DNA of 64,000 nt from Deltaproteobacteria bacterium (GTDB lineage: Bacteria > Desulfobacterota > Deferrimicrobia > Deferrimicrobiales > Deferrimicrobiaceae): assembly GCA_021815305.1 (NCBI GenBank), contig JAKAHC010000008.1, forward strand, positions 1-64,000, read 5' to 3'. Below the pieces are notes generated by a model. That model was not told the DNA's origin. It saw nothing but the letters and a program-made list of their open reading frames with translations, and searched no databases. Of the stretch, positions 51,235-61,506 are shown piece by piece; position 1 is the first letter of the stretch; each line of letters begins with the position of its first letter. A program made the translations under genes and the position numbers.

Positions 51235-52932
51235 GTGTCGCTGCTCGCCACGAAGATCGGGGAGATGCTTCTCAAGGGGAACCTCATCACGGCGGACCAG
51301 CTGCGCAACGCGCTGGAAACCCAGGAGAAGACGAGGGAGCGTATCGGTTCCGTCCTCGTGAAAGCCGGCTACATCAAGGAGGATGAGCTTCTGGCGTTCC
51401 TCGGGCGCCAGTTCAACCTCCCCGTCGTGGACCTTGGGAAGTACGAGATCAACGCGGAAGTCGTGCGCCTCCTTCCCGAGGAGATGGTCCAGAAGCACCT
51501 GGCCCTCCCGATCAACCGCGTGGGGGCGAAGATGATCGTCGCCGTGGCGGACCCCTCGAACATGGCGATCATCGACGGCATCGGGTTCAAGACCGGCTAC
51601 TCCGTCGAGCTCGTCCTCGCCTCGGAGCGCGACATCACGGCGGCGATCAACAAGTTCTTCGACCGCTCGATGGAGTTCAAGGACATCATTTCGGAGCTGG
51701 ACGAGGACCTGGAGGTCATCCGCGAGGAGGAGGTCGACACAGCGGACCTGGAGCGGGGCGTGGACGACGCTCCGGTGGTGAAGCTGGCGAACTACCTCCT
51801 CACCGAGGCGATCAAGCGGAGGGCTTCGGACATCCACATCGAACCGTACGAAAAGGAGTTCCGCGTCCGGTACCGTGTGGACGGCGTCCTCTACGAGGTC
51901 ATGCGCCCGCCGCTCCGGTTGCGCAACGCGCTCTCCTCGCGGCTCAAGATCATGGCCTCCCTGGACATCGCGGAGCGCCGGTTGCCGCAGGACGGCCGGA
52001 TCAAGATGAAGGTCGGGAAAGGCCGGGAGATGGACTTCCGGGTCTCCGTCCTCCCGACGATCTACGGGGAGAAGATCGTCCTGCGCCTCCTCGACAAGTC
52101 GAGCCTGCAGCTCGACATGACGAAGCTCGGGTTCGAGGTTCCCCAGCTGGCGGATTTCGCGGATGCGATCCACCGCCCGTTCGGGATGGTCCTGGTCACC
52201 GGCCCGACGGGTTCCGGGAAGACCACCACCCTGTACTCCGCCCTCTCCGACCTGAACAAGACCACGGACAACATCTCCACCGCGGAAGACCCGGTGGAGT
52301 ACAACTTCGCGGGGATCAACCAGGTCCAGATCAAGGAAGACATCGGGCTTACTTTCGCGGCGGCCCTCCGCTCGTTCCTGCGCCAGGACCCCGACATCAT
52401 CATGGTGGGGGAGATCCGGGACTACGAAACCGCCGAGATCTCGGTGAAGGCCGCCCTCACGGGACACCTCGTCCTGTCCACGCTGCACACCAACGACGCC
52501 CCGAGCACCATCACGCGCCTCCTCAACATGGGGATCGAGCCGTTCCTCGTGTCCTCCTCCCTGAACATCATCCTCGCGCAGCGCCTCGCGCGAAGGGTCT
52601 GCGCCCACTGCCGGGAGGAGATCAAGATCCCGCCGAAGGCGCTCGCGGACGCGGGGATGAAGCCCGACCGGGTCAGGCTCGCCCGGCCCGCGAAGGGCAA
52701 GGGGTGCGAGGAATGCAACGGGACCGGATTCCGCGGCCGCGTGGCGCTCTACGAGGTGATGCCGATCAAGGAGGAGCTCAAGGACCTGGTCCTGCGCGGC
52801 GGCTCGGCCATCGACGTCAAGCGGGAGGCCATCCGGCTGGGGATGAAGACCCTCCGGCAGTCGGGCCTCTCGAAGCTGGAAGAAGGGGTCACCACCCTGG
52901 AAGAGGTCCTGAGGGTGACCGCATCCGACTGA
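51235..52932 (+). CDS. pilB: Type IV pilus extension ATPase PilB
   Basis: A 565-residue GspE/PilB ATPase. The N-terminal domain (about 1-150) starts LATKIGEMLLKGNLITADQL. The ATPase has Walker A GPTGSGKTTT, DEDL-type acidic region near 155-175, EDPVEYNFAGINQVQI, the Asp box DPDIIMVGEIRD and His box LSTLHTNDAPSTI. A zinc tetracysteine (CAHC ... CEEC) lies near the C-terminus. It powers pilin polymerisation. The GTG at 51235 has a G-rich ribosome binding site (AGGGGGA); GTG 51217 is an alternative. pilT follows after 26 bases. Confidence 0.96.
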   Translation: MSLLATKIGEMLLKGNLITADQLRNALETQEKTRERIGSVLVKAGYIKEDELLAFLGRQFNLPVVDLGKYEINAEVVRLLPEEMVQKHLALPINRVGAKMIVAVADPSNMAIIDGIGFKTGYSVELVLASERDITAAINKFFDRSMEFKDIISELDEDLEVIREEEVDTADLERGVDDAPVVKLANYLLTEAIKRRASDIHIEPYEKEFRVRYRVDGVLYEVMRPPLRLRNALSSRLKIMASLDIAERRLPQDGRIKMKVGKGREMDFRVSVLPTIYGEKIVLRLLDKSSLQLDMTKLGFEVPQLADFADAIHRPFGMVLVTGPTGSGKTTTLYSALSDLNKTTDNISTAEDPVEYNFAGINQVQIKEDIGLTFAAALRSFLRQDPDIIMVGEIRDYETAEISVKAALTGHLVLSTLHTNDAPSTITRLLNMGIEPFLVSSSLNIILAQRLARRVCAHCREEIKIPPKALADAGMKPDRVRLARPAKGKGCEECNGTGFRGRVALYEVMPIKEELKDLVLRGGSAIDVKREAIRLGMKTLRQSGLSKLEEGVTTLEEVLRVTASD

Positions 52933-52958
52933 TCCTGCAGGGAAGGAGCGAACAGCGC

Positions 52959-54056
52959 ATGGTGACGATGCAGGAACTTCTCAGCCTGATGTACGAGAAG
53001 GGCGCGTCCGACCTCCACATCACCACGGGGATCGCTCCGACGATCCGGGTGGACGGGAGGCTGATCCCGCTGCCCCACGAGCCGCTGATGCCGCAGGACA
53101 CGAAGCGGCTGAGCTACAGCATCCTCACGGAAGCGCAGAAACAGCGGTTCGAGGAGGAGTGGGAGCTCGACCTGTCTTTCGGGATCAAGGGTCTCTCCCG
53201 CTTCCGTGCGAACGTCTACATGCAGCGCGGGGCCGTTGCGGGGGCCTTCCGGACCATTCCCTTCCGGGTGCGGCCCTTCGAGGAGCTGGGGCTTCCGCCG
53301 GTGCTCAAGGAACTCTGCAAGAAACCGAGAGGGCTGGTGCTGGTCACCGGGCCGACCGGCTCCGGGAAGTCGACGACCCTGGCGGCGATGCTCGACAAGA
53401 TCAACAACGAGCGCCAGGAGCACATCATCACCATCGAGGACCCGATCGAGTATCTCCACCCGCACAAGAAATGCCTAGTGAACCAGCGCGAGGTCAACGC
53501 GGACACGCAGACCTTCAAGAAGGCGCTGAAGTACATCCTCCGCCAGGACCCCGACGTCGTCCTCATCGGCGAGATGAGGGACCTGGAGACGATCGAGGCG
53601 GCGCTGACGGTCGCGGAGACCGGCCACATGGTGTTCGCGACGCTGCACACCAACTCATGCGTCCAGACGATCAACCGGATTCTCGACGTGTTCCCCCCGT
53701 ACCAGCAGCCGCAGGTGCGCGCCCAGCTGTCGTTCGTCCTGGAGGGCGTCATCTCCCAGATCCTGATACCGCGGGCCAACGGGACGGGGCGGACCCTGGG
53801 CCTCGAAGTGATGATCCCCAACCCGGCGATCCGGAACCTCATCCGCGAGGAGAAGGTCCACCAGATCTACTCGCAGATGCAGGTGGGGCAGTCGAAGTTC
53901 GGGATGCAGACGATGAACCAGTCGCTGATCTCGCTGTACCTGCGGCGGGAGATCACGCTGGATGACGCGGTGGGACGGAGCAACGATCCCGACGAGTTCC
54001 GGAACCTGCTGTCGTCGGCGCAGCACGCGCCGCGGGGAACCGGGCAGAAGGCATAG
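52959..54056 (+). CDS. pilT: Type IV pilus retraction ATPase PilT
   Basis: A 365-residue hexameric ATPase that depolymerises pili. Walker A GPTGSGKST, HIITIEDPIEYLH, RQDPDVVLIGEMRD and the retraction signature AIRNLIREEK near residue 290 distinguish PilT from PilB. GGAAGGAG precedes the ATG at 52959. In the operon pilB-pilT-pilC-pilS, the order equals that of Geobacter-type type IV pilus clusters. Confidence 0.96.
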   Translation: MVTMQELLSLMYEKGASDLHITTGIAPTIRVDGRLIPLPHEPLMPQDTKRLSYSILTEAQKQRFEEEWELDLSFGIKGLSRFRANVYMQRGAVAGAFRTIPFRVRPFEELGLPPVLKELCKKPRGLVLVTGPTGSGKSTTLAAMLDKINNERQEHIITIEDPIEYLHPHKKCLVNQREVNADTQTFKKALKYILRQDPDVVLIGEMRDLETIEAALTVAETGHMVFATLHTNSCVQTINRILDVFPPYQQPQVRAQLSFVLEGVISQILIPRANGTGRTLGLEVMIPNPAIRNLIREEKVHQIYSQMQVGQSKFGMQTMNQSLISLYLRREITLDDAVGRSNDPDEFRNLLSSAQHAPRGTGQKA

Positions 54057-54089
54057 ACACTTTCCTTACGAAGGGCGACGGAGGAGGAA

Positions 54090-55304
54090 ATGGTCAAATT
54101 CGCGTGGGAAGGCAAAAACCGGGGCGGGGGAACGGTCTCCGGGGAAATGGAAGCCCCGAACGAGGCCTTCGTGCTGGCGCAGTTGCGCCGGGAACAGATC
54201 TCGCCCATGAAGATCAAGAAGAAAGGCGTGGAGCTCAACCTCCGGCTGCCCTGGAAGGGGGAGAAGAGGACCACGCAGAAGGAGCTGGCCATCTTCACGC
54301 GCCAGTTCGCGACGATGATCGACGCGGGCCTCCCCCTGGTGCAGTGCCTGGACATCCTGGGGAGCCAGCAGGAGAACCCCTCCTTCAAGAAGGTGATCGT
54401 GAAGGTCAAGGAGGACGTGGAGAGCGGCTCCACCTTCGCCGACGCCCTGTCCAGGCACCCGCGCGTGTTCGACGCCCTGTTCGTCAACCTCGTCGCGGCG
54501 GGGGAGGTGGGCGGCATCCTCGACACGATCCTCTCGCGCCTCGCCGAACACATCGAGAAGGCGATGAAACTCGCCAAGAAGATCAAGGGGGCGATGGTGT
54601 ACCCGTCGACCATCGTCGCCGTCGCCGTGGTCGTCACGGTCGTTCTCCTCGTGTACGTCATCCCGATCTTCGCGAAGATGTTCTCCGATTTCGGCCAGGC
54701 GCTTCCCGCGCCCACCGTTTTCGTCCTGAGGATAAGCGACTTAACCCGGAAATATTTCCTCGCGGTGATCGTCTTCTGCTTCCTCCTGGCCGCGGCGTTC
54801 CGGTGGTACGTCCGGCAGGAAACGGGGCGCAGGAACGTCGACCGGCTCCTCCTGCGCCTGCCCGTTCTGGGTTCCCTTCTCCAGCGCATCGCGGTCGCGC
54901 GGTTCTCGCGGACGCTGGGCACGATGGTGAGCAGCGGGGTCCCCATCCTCGAGAGCATGGACATCGTCGCGAAGACGGCGGGGAACAAGATCATCGAGGA
55001 CGCGATCGTGAAGGCCCGCGGCAGCATCAGCGAGGGGAAGACGATCGCAGAGCCGCTGGCGGAGAGCAACGTGTTCCCGCCGATGGTGACCCAGATGGTG
55101 GCGGTCGGGGAGGCCACGGGCGCCCTCGACGCGATGCTGAACAAGATCGCCGATTTCTACGACGAAGAGGTGGACAGCGCCGTCGAAGCGTTGACGTCCC
55201 TTCTCGAGCCGATGCTGATGGTCTTCCTCGGGGTGGTCATCGGGGGACTCGTCATCGCGATGTACCTGCCGGTCTTCAAGCTGGCCGGGGCCGTCGGGGG
55301 GTAG
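54090..55304 (+). CDS. pilC: Type IV pilus inner-membrane platform protein PilC
   Basis: A 404-residue GspF/PilC protein with two T2SSF domains. It starts FAWEGKNRGGGTVSGEME, has KELAIFTRQFATMIDAGLPL and the paired FSRTLGTMVSSGVPILESM, and hydrophobic segments including MVYPSTIVAVAVVVTVVLL and LVIAMYLPVFKLAGAVGG at the end. It connects the PilB/PilT motors to the pilin. A strong ribosome binding site (GGAGGAGG) stands ahead of the ATG. Confidence 0.95.
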   Translation: MVKFAWEGKNRGGGTVSGEMEAPNEAFVLAQLRREQISPMKIKKKGVELNLRLPWKGEKRTTQKELAIFTRQFATMIDAGLPLVQCLDILGSQQENPSFKKVIVKVKEDVESGSTFADALSRHPRVFDALFVNLVAAGEVGGILDTILSRLAEHIEKAMKLAKKIKGAMVYPSTIVAVAVVVTVVLLVYVIPIFAKMFSDFGQALPAPTVFVLRISDLTRKYFLAVIVFCFLLAAAFRWYVRQETGRRNVDRLLLRLPVLGSLLQRIAVARFSRTLGTMVSSGVPILESMDIVAKTAGNKIIEDAIVKARGSISEGKTIAEPLAESNVFPPMVTQMVAVGEATGALDAMLNKIADFYDEEVDSAVEALTSLLEPMLMVFLGVVIGGLVIAMYLPVFKLAGAVGG

Positions 55305-55307
55305 CCG

Positions 55308-56972
55308 TTGCCCCAGCCCCCCGGAGAGGGGCGCGAGGGGCGGGGACCGGGAGATCGCAATCTCCTCCTGCTCCGGTCGGGGATCAGCTTCGCCCTGCTC
55401 GCGTCCGTCGTGTCCGTGCAGTTCCGGTCTCCGGAACTGCTCCTTACGGGCGGTTTCAAGCTCCTCTACTTCGCCGTGCTCCTTTCCTACGGATGGCTCC
55501 TGGTGCGGTACGCCGCCTGGGCGGGAACGTCGCTCCCGTCCTACGCCATCTACGTACAGGCCGTCGTGGACGTGGTGTTCATCTCCATGCTCGTATTCGC
55601 CACGGGGGGGTACGACAGCGTGTTCTCCTTCATGTACGTGGTGATCATCCTGCTGGGGAGTCTCGAGGGTTTCATGCGGGGCGCCGTCACGTGGGCGATT
55701 CTCTCCTCCGCGGGCTACGTCCTCCTCGTGCATCTGCAGCGGACAGGCGTCCTCGTCCCCCCGGGAGTCGATCCGATGCCCATCGGGTTGTCGCAGTTCG
55801 TCCGTTCCGCGGTGACCAACTCCACCGGGTTCCTCCTGACCGGCCTCCTCTCGGGCTTCCTGGGGGAGGACATCCGGAAAGGCGTGCAGAGGGTGCAGGA
55901 CCGGGACGACGTCATCCGGACGCTCGAGATGTTCCACAAGAACGTGGTCGACAACATCCCCTCGGGAATCCTCACGACCGACACGGAGGGGAAGGTGAAC
56001 CTGGTCAACGATACGGCGTGCGCCATCCTCGGCGTGGCGCGGGAGGAGACCACGGGGAAACCCCTCGGAGAGATCGTCGCGGGAATCGACGGGGCGGAGG
56101 ATCGGGAGGATTCCCGGGTTCCCCGCCCCGAGATCCGCTTTCTGCGATCCGACGGCGCCGAAATCCACCTCGGATTCTCCGCCTCCCCCATGAAGGACGC
56201 CGGGGGGCGGGCGATCGGCCGCGTGGTCATCTTCCAGGACCTGACCCCCATCAAACAGATGGAGGAGCGCGTCCGGATGGCCGACCGCCTCGCGGGCGTG
56301 GGCGAACTCGCATCGGGGCTCGCCCACGAGATCCGGAACCCTCTCGCGTCGATCGCGGGGTCTTCCCAGTTGCTGCGCGAGTCGCCGTCCGTTTCCGGCG
56401 AGTCGGCGACCCTTCTCGAGATCATCGAGCGGGAGAGCAAGCGCTTGAACGGCCTGATCTCCGATTTCCTCGCCTACGCGGGCCCCGCCTTCCGGCCCGG
56501 GGGCCGCGTCGACGTGTCGTCGATCCTCAGGGAGGTCGTGGAGGCGGTGCGCGCCGGAGAGGCGCGCGAGAAGGGGGTCGCGATCGAACTGCCGGCGACG
56601 AAGGAGCAGATCGTCGAGGGGGACGGCGAGCAACTCAAGCAGGTCATGTGGAACCTGGTCCGGAACGGCGTGCAGGCCACGTCCGCGGGAGGCCGGGTCC
56701 TCGTGGACGTCTTCGAACAGATCCGTCACGGAGACCGTTTCGTCGTCGCCCGGGTGAGCGATACGGGCGCGGGGATCGACCCCGGGATCCTTGCGAAGAT
56801 CTTCAACCCGTTTTTCACCACCAAGGAAGGGGGCACGGGCCTGGGCCTCTCCATCTCACAGCGGATCGTCCACTACCACAGGGGATTCATCGAGGTCCGC
56901 TCCACGCCGGGTCATGGGAGCGCCTTCTCCGTGTTCCTGCCGTCGCGGGGAGAGGGGCCGGTGGTTGGCTGA
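55308..56972 (+). CDS. pilS: Membrane sensor histidine kinase, PilS-like
   Basis: A 554-residue kinase. Several membrane helices (about 25-190) precede a PAS domain ([20 protein letters not shown], about 200-310), the HisKA box [19 protein letters not shown] and an HATPase with [24 protein letters not shown] and GTGLGLSI. In Pseudomonas and Geobacter PilS with PilR controls pilA transcription. Here pilR is not next; trmFO follows and the two genes overlap by eight bases. Start is TTG 55308 directly after pilC; another upstream start is unlikely. Confidence 0.9.
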   Translation: MPQPPGEGREGRGPGDRNLLLLRSGISFALLASVVSVQFRSPELLLTGGFKLLYFAVLLSYGWLLVRYAAWAGTSLPSYAIYVQAVVDVVFISMLVFATGGYDSVFSFMYVVIILLGSLEGFMRGAVTWAILSSAGYVLLVHLQRTGVLVPPGVDPMPIGLSQFVRSAVTNSTGFLLTGLLSGFLGEDIRKGVQRVQDRDDVIRTLEMFHKNVVDNIPSGILTTDTEGKVNLVNDTACAILGVAREETTGKPLGEIVAGIDGAEDREDSRVPRPEIRFLRSDGAEIHLGFSASPMKDAGGRAIGRVVIFQDLTPIKQMEERVRMADRLAGVGELASGLAHEIRNPLASIAGSSQLLRESPSVSGESATLLEIIERESKRLNGLISDFLAYAGPAFRPGGRVDVSSILREVVEAVRAGEAREKGVAIELPATKEQIVEGDGEQLKQVMWNLVRNGVQATSAGGRVLVDVFEQIRHGDRFVVARVSDTGAGIDPGILAKIFNPFFTTKEGGTGLGLSISQRIVHYHRGFIEVRSTPGHGSAFSVFLPSRGEGPVVG

Positions 56973-58299
56973 AGGGGGGGTGACCATCGTCGGGGCGGGG
57001 CTCGCGGGATCCGAGGCGGCCCTCCTGCTTTCCGACGCGGGGGTCGCAGTGGATCTGTTCGAGATGCGTCCGGGGAAGAGCACCGCCGCGCACCGGACGG
57101 GCTGGTTCGCCGAACTCGTGTGCAGCAACTCGCTGGGGTCCGAGGACATCACCACGGGCAAGGGGCTGCTCAAGGAGGAGCTGAGGATCCTCGGGTCCCG
57201 GCTCGTTCCGCTGGCGGAACGGGCCCGCGTCCCCGCCGGATCGGCACTGGCGGTCGACCGGGAACGGTTCGGCCGCCTGGTCACGGAAGCCGTGCGTTCC
57301 CGTCCTCTGATCCGGGTGCGTGAGGTGGAAGCGACGGGGATCCCGGACGATCCGCTGGTCATCCTTGCGTGCGGGCCCCTGGCGCCGGAGCCGCTCTCCG
57401 CGAGGATACGCGAACTGCTGGGGGACGAAGGCTTCTATTTTTACGACGCCATCTCCCCGATCGTGGAAGGGGACTCCATCGATCGGGAGAAGTCGTACAC
57501 CGCCGACCGTTACGGCGAGGGATCGGGGGATTACCTGAACCTCCCGATGGACCGGGAGCAGTACGGGAGGTTCCTCTCCGCGCTGTTGTCCGCGAGGACC
57601 GTGCCGCTGCGCGATTTCGAGGACCCGAGGTATTTCGAAGGGTGCATGCCCGTGGAGGAGATCGCCCGTCGCGGTCCGGAGACCCTGCTGTTCGGCCCCC
57701 TCCGGCCGGTGGGGCTTCCGGATCCGCGCACCGGGAAGCTGCCCCACGCGGTGGTCCAGCTGCGGAAGGAGAATGCGGAAGGGACGATGTACAACCTCGT
57801 GGGGTTCCAGACGAGGCTCGCCTACCCGGAGCAGGAGAAAATCCTCTCCATGATCCCCGGGCTTGGAAACGCGAAGGTCCTGCGGTACGGTTCGATGCAC
57901 CGGAACAGCTTCCTGGACGCCCACCGCCATTTGAGCCCCTGGATGGAGAGCCGGCGGAGGCCGGGGGTGTTCTTCGCCGGCCAGATCACCGGGGTGGAGG
58001 GGTACGTCGAGTCGATCGCCTCGGGGCGGGTCGCGGGAACGTCGGCGGCGTGGCGCGCCAAGGGAGAGGATCCCCGGCCCTTCCCCGCGAAGTCCATGAT
58101 CGGCGCACTGATGCGGCACATCACCGGCGAAGCGCAAGGACCGCCGCAGCCGATGAACGCAAACTTCGGGCTTCTCCCCGAGGTGGCGGTGCGGCGGAAG
58201 CGGGACCGCAAGGAGCGGAAAGCGGCGATCGCCCTCGATGCCGTACGGGCATTCGCCAAGGACGTCCCGGGAGACCGGGAGCAGGGGGGTGGCGTGTGA
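56965..58299 (+). CDS. trmFO: Methylenetetrahydrofolate-tRNA-(uracil54-C5)-methyltransferase TrmFO
   Basis: A 444-residue FAD enzyme that makes ribothymidine-54 in the tRNA T-loop using methylene-THF. The FAD loop is VTIVGAGLAGSEAALLL at the N-terminus; ELVCSNSLGSEDITTGKGLL, DAISPIVEGDSID, RYFEGCMPVEE and AGQITGVEGYVESIASG are family motifs. A TTG at 56965 (GAGAGGGG upstream, overlapping pilS) or a GTG at 56980 can start it; both give the FAD loop at the N-terminus. A truncated GGDEF stub overlaps its stop. Confidence 0.95.
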   Translation: MAEGGVTIVGAGLAGSEAALLLSDAGVAVDLFEMRPGKSTAAHRTGWFAELVCSNSLGSEDITTGKGLLKEELRILGSRLVPLAERARVPAGSALAVDRERFGRLVTEAVRSRPLIRVREVEATGIPDDPLVILACGPLAPEPLSARIRELLGDEGFYFYDAISPIVEGDSIDREKSYTADRYGEGSGDYLNLPMDREQYGRFLSALLSARTVPLRDFEDPRYFEGCMPVEEIARRGPETLLFGPLRPVGLPDPRTGKLPHAVVQLRKENAEGTMYNLVGFQTRLAYPEQEKILSMIPGLGNAKVLRYGSMHRNSFLDAHRHLSPWMESRRRPGVFFAGQITGVEGYVESIASGRVAGTSAAWRAKGEDPRPFPAKSMIGALMRHITGEAQGPPQPMNANFGLLPEVAVRRKRDRKERKAAIALDAVRAFAKDVPGDREQGGGV

Positions 58300-58529
58300 C
58301 ATCGGTGTTGCCGGAATTCCTGGCCATCGCCTGCGCGTTCGGACTCGGGTTCGCCGCCGGATGGGCCCCGCTCCGGGTTACGCCCAGCGGAGGGATGGCG
58401 ACCTGCCCGGCGGACGGAGAGACGTTCGACGGACTCGTCCGCGCGGCGGACGCGTCCCTGTATCACGCCAGGAACGGCGGGAGAGACCGGGTCTCCCGTC
58501 CCCGCCCCCTGGAGATCCCGCAGGAATAA
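58296..58529 (+). pseudogene. Truncated GGDEF (diguanylate cyclase) remnant
   Basis: A 77-codon frame from GTG 58296, overlapping the trmFO stop. Its N-terminal third is a hydrophobic segment ([19 protein letters not shown]). The rest resembles only the last 40 residues of GGDEF domains: [20 protein letters not shown], then [13 protein letters not shown]. The GGDEF signature, nucleotide loop and I-site are absent, so no cyclase activity is possible. It is most simply a gene remnant left by deletion; translation coupled to trmFO may still occur. Confidence 0.75.
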
Positions 58530-58615
58530 TCGGCTCGACGGCCATTCCCGGCCGCCCCGCGATCCTCCCGGGACCTTGATCGGGACCGGGAGAAGTGTTA
58601 CAAAACTCTTTTCCG

Positions 58616-59569
58616 ATGCGTGGGGAAGGCGAGACGGTGGGCGATGCCTCGATCGACCGGTTTCGGCGCTATCTGATGGCGGAAAGGAACGCCACGGGGG
58701 AGACCGTGCGCGCCTACCTGCGGGAGGTTCGGTGCCTCCGGGAGCACCTCGCGGGCACGGCGGGAAACGATCCCGGGGTGCCCGGGGGGTGGGGAAGCGT
58801 CTCGGCGGCCGACCTGCGCCGGTTCCTCTCCGTTTCCTCCGCGGGAAGCGAACCCGCCACGGTGGCCCGCAGGCTGTCCGCCGTGCGGGCGTTCTTCTCC
58901 TTCCTCCTCGAAATGGGAGAGATCGGAGCCAACCCCGCATCCGGACTCCCCGCGCCGAGGCGGTCGATGCGTCTTCCGGAGTTCCTGCCCGTCGACGAGA
59001 TGGCGGGGTTTCTCGCCGCCCTTCCGGCGGAAGAGCCTCTGTCGAAAAGGAACGCCGCGATCCTGGAGTTGCTCTATTCGTCGGGGCTCCGGGTGGGAGA
59101 ACTCGTCTCCCTGCGGATGCGCGACCTTTCCCTGGAGACGGGAACGGTCCGGGTCACGGGGAAAGGAAGGAAGGTCCGCGTCGTGCCGGTGGGGACGCGT
59201 GCGGCCGGGGCGGTGCGGGAGTACCTGAGCGTCCGGGGGGGGAAGACCGGCGAGGACCCCGTCAACGCCCCCCTGTTCCTCAACCGGCGGGGTGGCGGAA
59301 TCTCGGCGCGCAGCGTCGCGAGGATGCTGGTGACGGCGCTCCGCCGCGCGGGCGTCGCGAGACACCTCTCCCCGCACGGGATGCGGCACTCCTTCGCGAC
59401 CCACCTCCTCGAGTCGGGGGCGGACCTGCGGGCGATCCAGGAGATGCTCGGCCACGCGTCGCTTTCCACGACGCAGCGGTACGCCAGGGTCAACGTCAGC
59501 CATCTGGTCCGCGCCTACGAGGAGGCACACCCGCTTGCAACGGGGGGCCGGGGAAGGAAGGGGAAATGA
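58616..59569 (+). CDS. xerC: Site-specific tyrosine recombinase XerC
   Basis: A 317-residue integrase-family recombinase (from ATG 58616). The N-terminal SAM-like domain (about 10-110) precedes the catalytic domain with R in [13 protein letters not shown] in GKGRK, the HxxR of [15 protein letters not shown] and H and Y in [15 protein letters not shown]. With XerD it resolves chromosome dimers at dif. Start is uncertain: GTG 58595 (GGGAGAA upstream) and GTG 58637 (GGGGAAGG upstream) are alternatives. Position in a trmFO-xerC-hslVU string is conserved in many bacteria, so it is not a mobile-element integrase. Confidence 0.93.
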   Translation: MRGEGETVGDASIDRFRRYLMAERNATGETVRAYLREVRCLREHLAGTAGNDPGVPGGWGSVSAADLRRFLSVSSAGSEPATVARRLSAVRAFFSFLLEMGEIGANPASGLPAPRRSMRLPEFLPVDEMAGFLAALPAEEPLSKRNAAILELLYSSGLRVGELVSLRMRDLSLETGTVRVTGKGRKVRVVPVGTRAAGAVREYLSVRGGKTGEDPVNAPLFLNRRGGGISARSVARMLVTALRRAGVARHLSPHGMRHSFATHLLESGADLRAIQEMLGHASLSTTQRYARVNVSHLVRAYEEAHPLATGGRGRKGK

Positions 59570-60108
59570 CCGAGTTCCGCGGGACGACCATCGTCGCCGT
59601 GTCCCGGGGGGGGCGCGTCGCCGTCGCCGGAGACGGGCAGGTGACGATGGGGAACGCCGTGCTGAAACAGACGGCCAGGAAGATCCGCCGCCTGGTCGAC
59701 GGGCGGGTGGTGGCGGGTTTCGCGGGGAGCACCGCGGATGCTTTCACCCTCTTCGAGAAGTTCGAGGCGAAACTCTCCGAGTTCCGCGGGAACCTCCGGC
59801 GGGCCGCCGTGGAGCTGGCGAAGGACTGGCGCACGGACCGCATCCTCCGCCGGCTGGAAGCGCTGATGGTGGTGACCGACGGGAAGGACGTCATGATCCT
59901 TTCCGGGAGCGGCGACGTCGTCGAACCCGACGACGGAGTGGTCGGGATCGGGTCCGGGGGGTCCTACGCGCTCGCCGCATCCAGGGCCCTGCTCCTGCAC
60001 ACGGAGCTTTCCGCGGGAGAGATCGCACGGGAGGCCGTGCGGATCGCCTCCGGGATCTGCGTCTTCACGAACGCGAACATCTCCCTGGAGGAGATCGAGG
60101 CGCCATGA
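59566..60108 (+). CDS. hslV: ATP-dependent protease subunit HslV
   Basis: A 180-residue proteasome-like peptidase. Cleavage before the first threonine of [11 protein letters not shown] gives the N-terminal catalytic Thr. [34 protein letters not shown], and [15 protein letters not shown] near the C-terminus are family motifs. The ATG overlaps the xerC stop (ATGA) with GGAAGGAAGGGG ahead of it. It forms a two-ring dodecamer capped by HslU. hslU overlaps its stop by four bases. Confidence 0.97.
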   Translation: MTEFRGTTIVAVSRGGRVAVAGDGQVTMGNAVLKQTARKIRRLVDGRVVAGFAGSTADAFTLFEKFEAKLSEFRGNLRRAAVELAKDWRTDRILRRLEALMVVTDGKDVMILSGSGDVVEPDDGVVGIGSGGSYALAASRALLLHTELSAGEIAREAVRIASGICVFTNANISLEEIEAP

Positions 60109-61487
60109 CGAGGGAAGGACCGGGGAGCGGGGTTCCGCAGCCGCTGATGCCCAGGGAGATCGTCTCCGAACTCGACCGGTACATCGTCGGGCAGGCGGAG
60201 GCCAAGCGCGCGGTGGCCATCGCGCTGAGGAACCGGTGGCGGAGGCTTCAGGTCCCGGCGGAAATGCGCGAGGAAATCGCCCCGAAGAACATCATCATGG
60301 CCGGGCCCACGGGCGTCGGCAAGACCGAGATCGCGCGGCGGCTGGCGAAACTGGCGCAGGCCCCCTTCATCAAGGTGGAGGCCTCCAAGTTCACCGAGGT
60401 GGGATACGTGGGCCGTGACGTGGAATCGATGATCCGCGACCTGGTGGAGATCGCCGTCCAGATGGTCCGCCTGGAGGAAATGGAAAAGGTCGCCGATCTC
60501 GCCGGGTCCGCCGCCGAGGAGCGGCTTCTCGACCTCATGCTCCCCCGCATCCCGGCGGCCGGCTCGGAGGGTGCGCACGGCGCGGGGCCGGAGGCGGGGG
60601 CGCAGGAGACGCGGGAACGGTTCCGGTCGATGCTGCGCGAAGGGAAGCTTTCGGATCGCACGGTGGAGGTTGAGGTGCGGGAGTCGTCCGCCCCGATCAT
60701 CGACATCGCGGGATTGTCGGGCGGGCCGCCCGACGGCATGGAGGGGAATCTCCAGGAGATGTTCTCGAACCTCTTTCCGAAGCGGACCCGCAGAAAGCGG
60801 ATGAAGGTCTCGGAAGCCCTGGAATTTCTCGAGAAGGAGGAAGCGGGCCGGCGGGTCGACATGGACCGCGTGAAGGGGCTGGCGGTGGAGCGGACGGAGC
60901 AGTCCGGAATCGTGTTCCTCGACGAGATCGACAAGATCGCGGGACGGGAGTCTGTGTCGGGGCCCGACGTGTCGCGGCAAGGGGTGCAGCGCGACCTGCT
61001 GCCGATCGTGGAGGGTTCGGGGGTGAACACGAAGCACGGAGTGGTGCGGACCGACCACATCCTGTTCCTCGCCGCCGGGGCGTTCCATACGGCCAAGCCT
61101 TCCGACCTCATCCCCGAACTCCAGGGACGGTTCCCGATCCGCGTGGAGTTGTCGCCCCTGTCCAAGGAGGACTTCGTGCGGATCCTTACGGAACCCCACG
61201 GGGCGCTCACGCGCCAATACGCGGAAATGCTGGCCACGGAGGGGGTGCGGCTCTCCTTCGAACCGGAGGCCGTCGAACGGATCGCCGAGCTCGCGTGCGA
61301 GGTGAACGACCGGATGGAGAACATCGGGGCGAGGCGCCTCCACACGGTGATGGAACGGCTGTTGGACGAGCTGCTGTTCTCGGCCCCGGAGGTCGCGGGG
61401 CAGACGATCGTCGTCACACGGGGGTACGTCGAAGAGCGCCTGGCGGGGATTGTCCGCGACGCCGATCTCAGCCGGTACATCCTGTAG
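60105..61487 (+). CDS. hslU: ATP-dependent protease ATPase subunit HslU
   Basis: A 460-residue AAA+ unfoldase. It starts [20 protein letters not shown], and has Walker [28 protein letters not shown] and Walker [12 protein letters not shown]. The insertion (I) domain lies at about 110-220 and contains an alanine/glycine-rich stretch ([18 protein letters not shown]). The sensor-2 region is [17 protein letters not shown], and the C-terminus LSRYIL docks in HslV. The ATG overlaps the hslV stop. Confidence 0.97.
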   Translation: MTREGPGSGVPQPLMPREIVSELDRYIVGQAEAKRAVAIALRNRWRRLQVPAEMREEIAPKNIIMAGPTGVGKTEIARRLAKLAQAPFIKVEASKFTEVGYVGRDVESMIRDLVEIAVQMVRLEEMEKVADLAGSAAEERLLDLMLPRIPAAGSEGAHGAGPEAGAQETRERFRSMLREGKLSDRTVEVEVRESSAPIIDIAGLSGGPPDGMEGNLQEMFSNLFPKRTRRKRMKVSEALEFLEKEEAGRRVDMDRVKGLAVERTEQSGIVFLDEIDKIAGRESVSGPDVSRQGVQRDLLPIVEGSGVNTKHGVVRTDHILFLAAGAFHTAKPSDLIPELQGRFPIRVELSPLSKEDFVRILTEPHGALTRQYAEMLATEGVRLSFEPEAVERIAELACEVNDRMENIGARRLHTVMERLLDELLFSAPEVAGQTIVVTRGYVEERLAGIVRDADLSRYIL

Positions 61488-61506
61488 GGGAGGCAAGCGG
61501 GGGGGG

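Noticed and set aside
58616-59569. Tyrosine recombinase considered as a sign of an integrated element
   Set aside because: Length, motifs and the trmFO-hslVU context are those of the housekeeping XerC; no att repeats or phage genes were seen.
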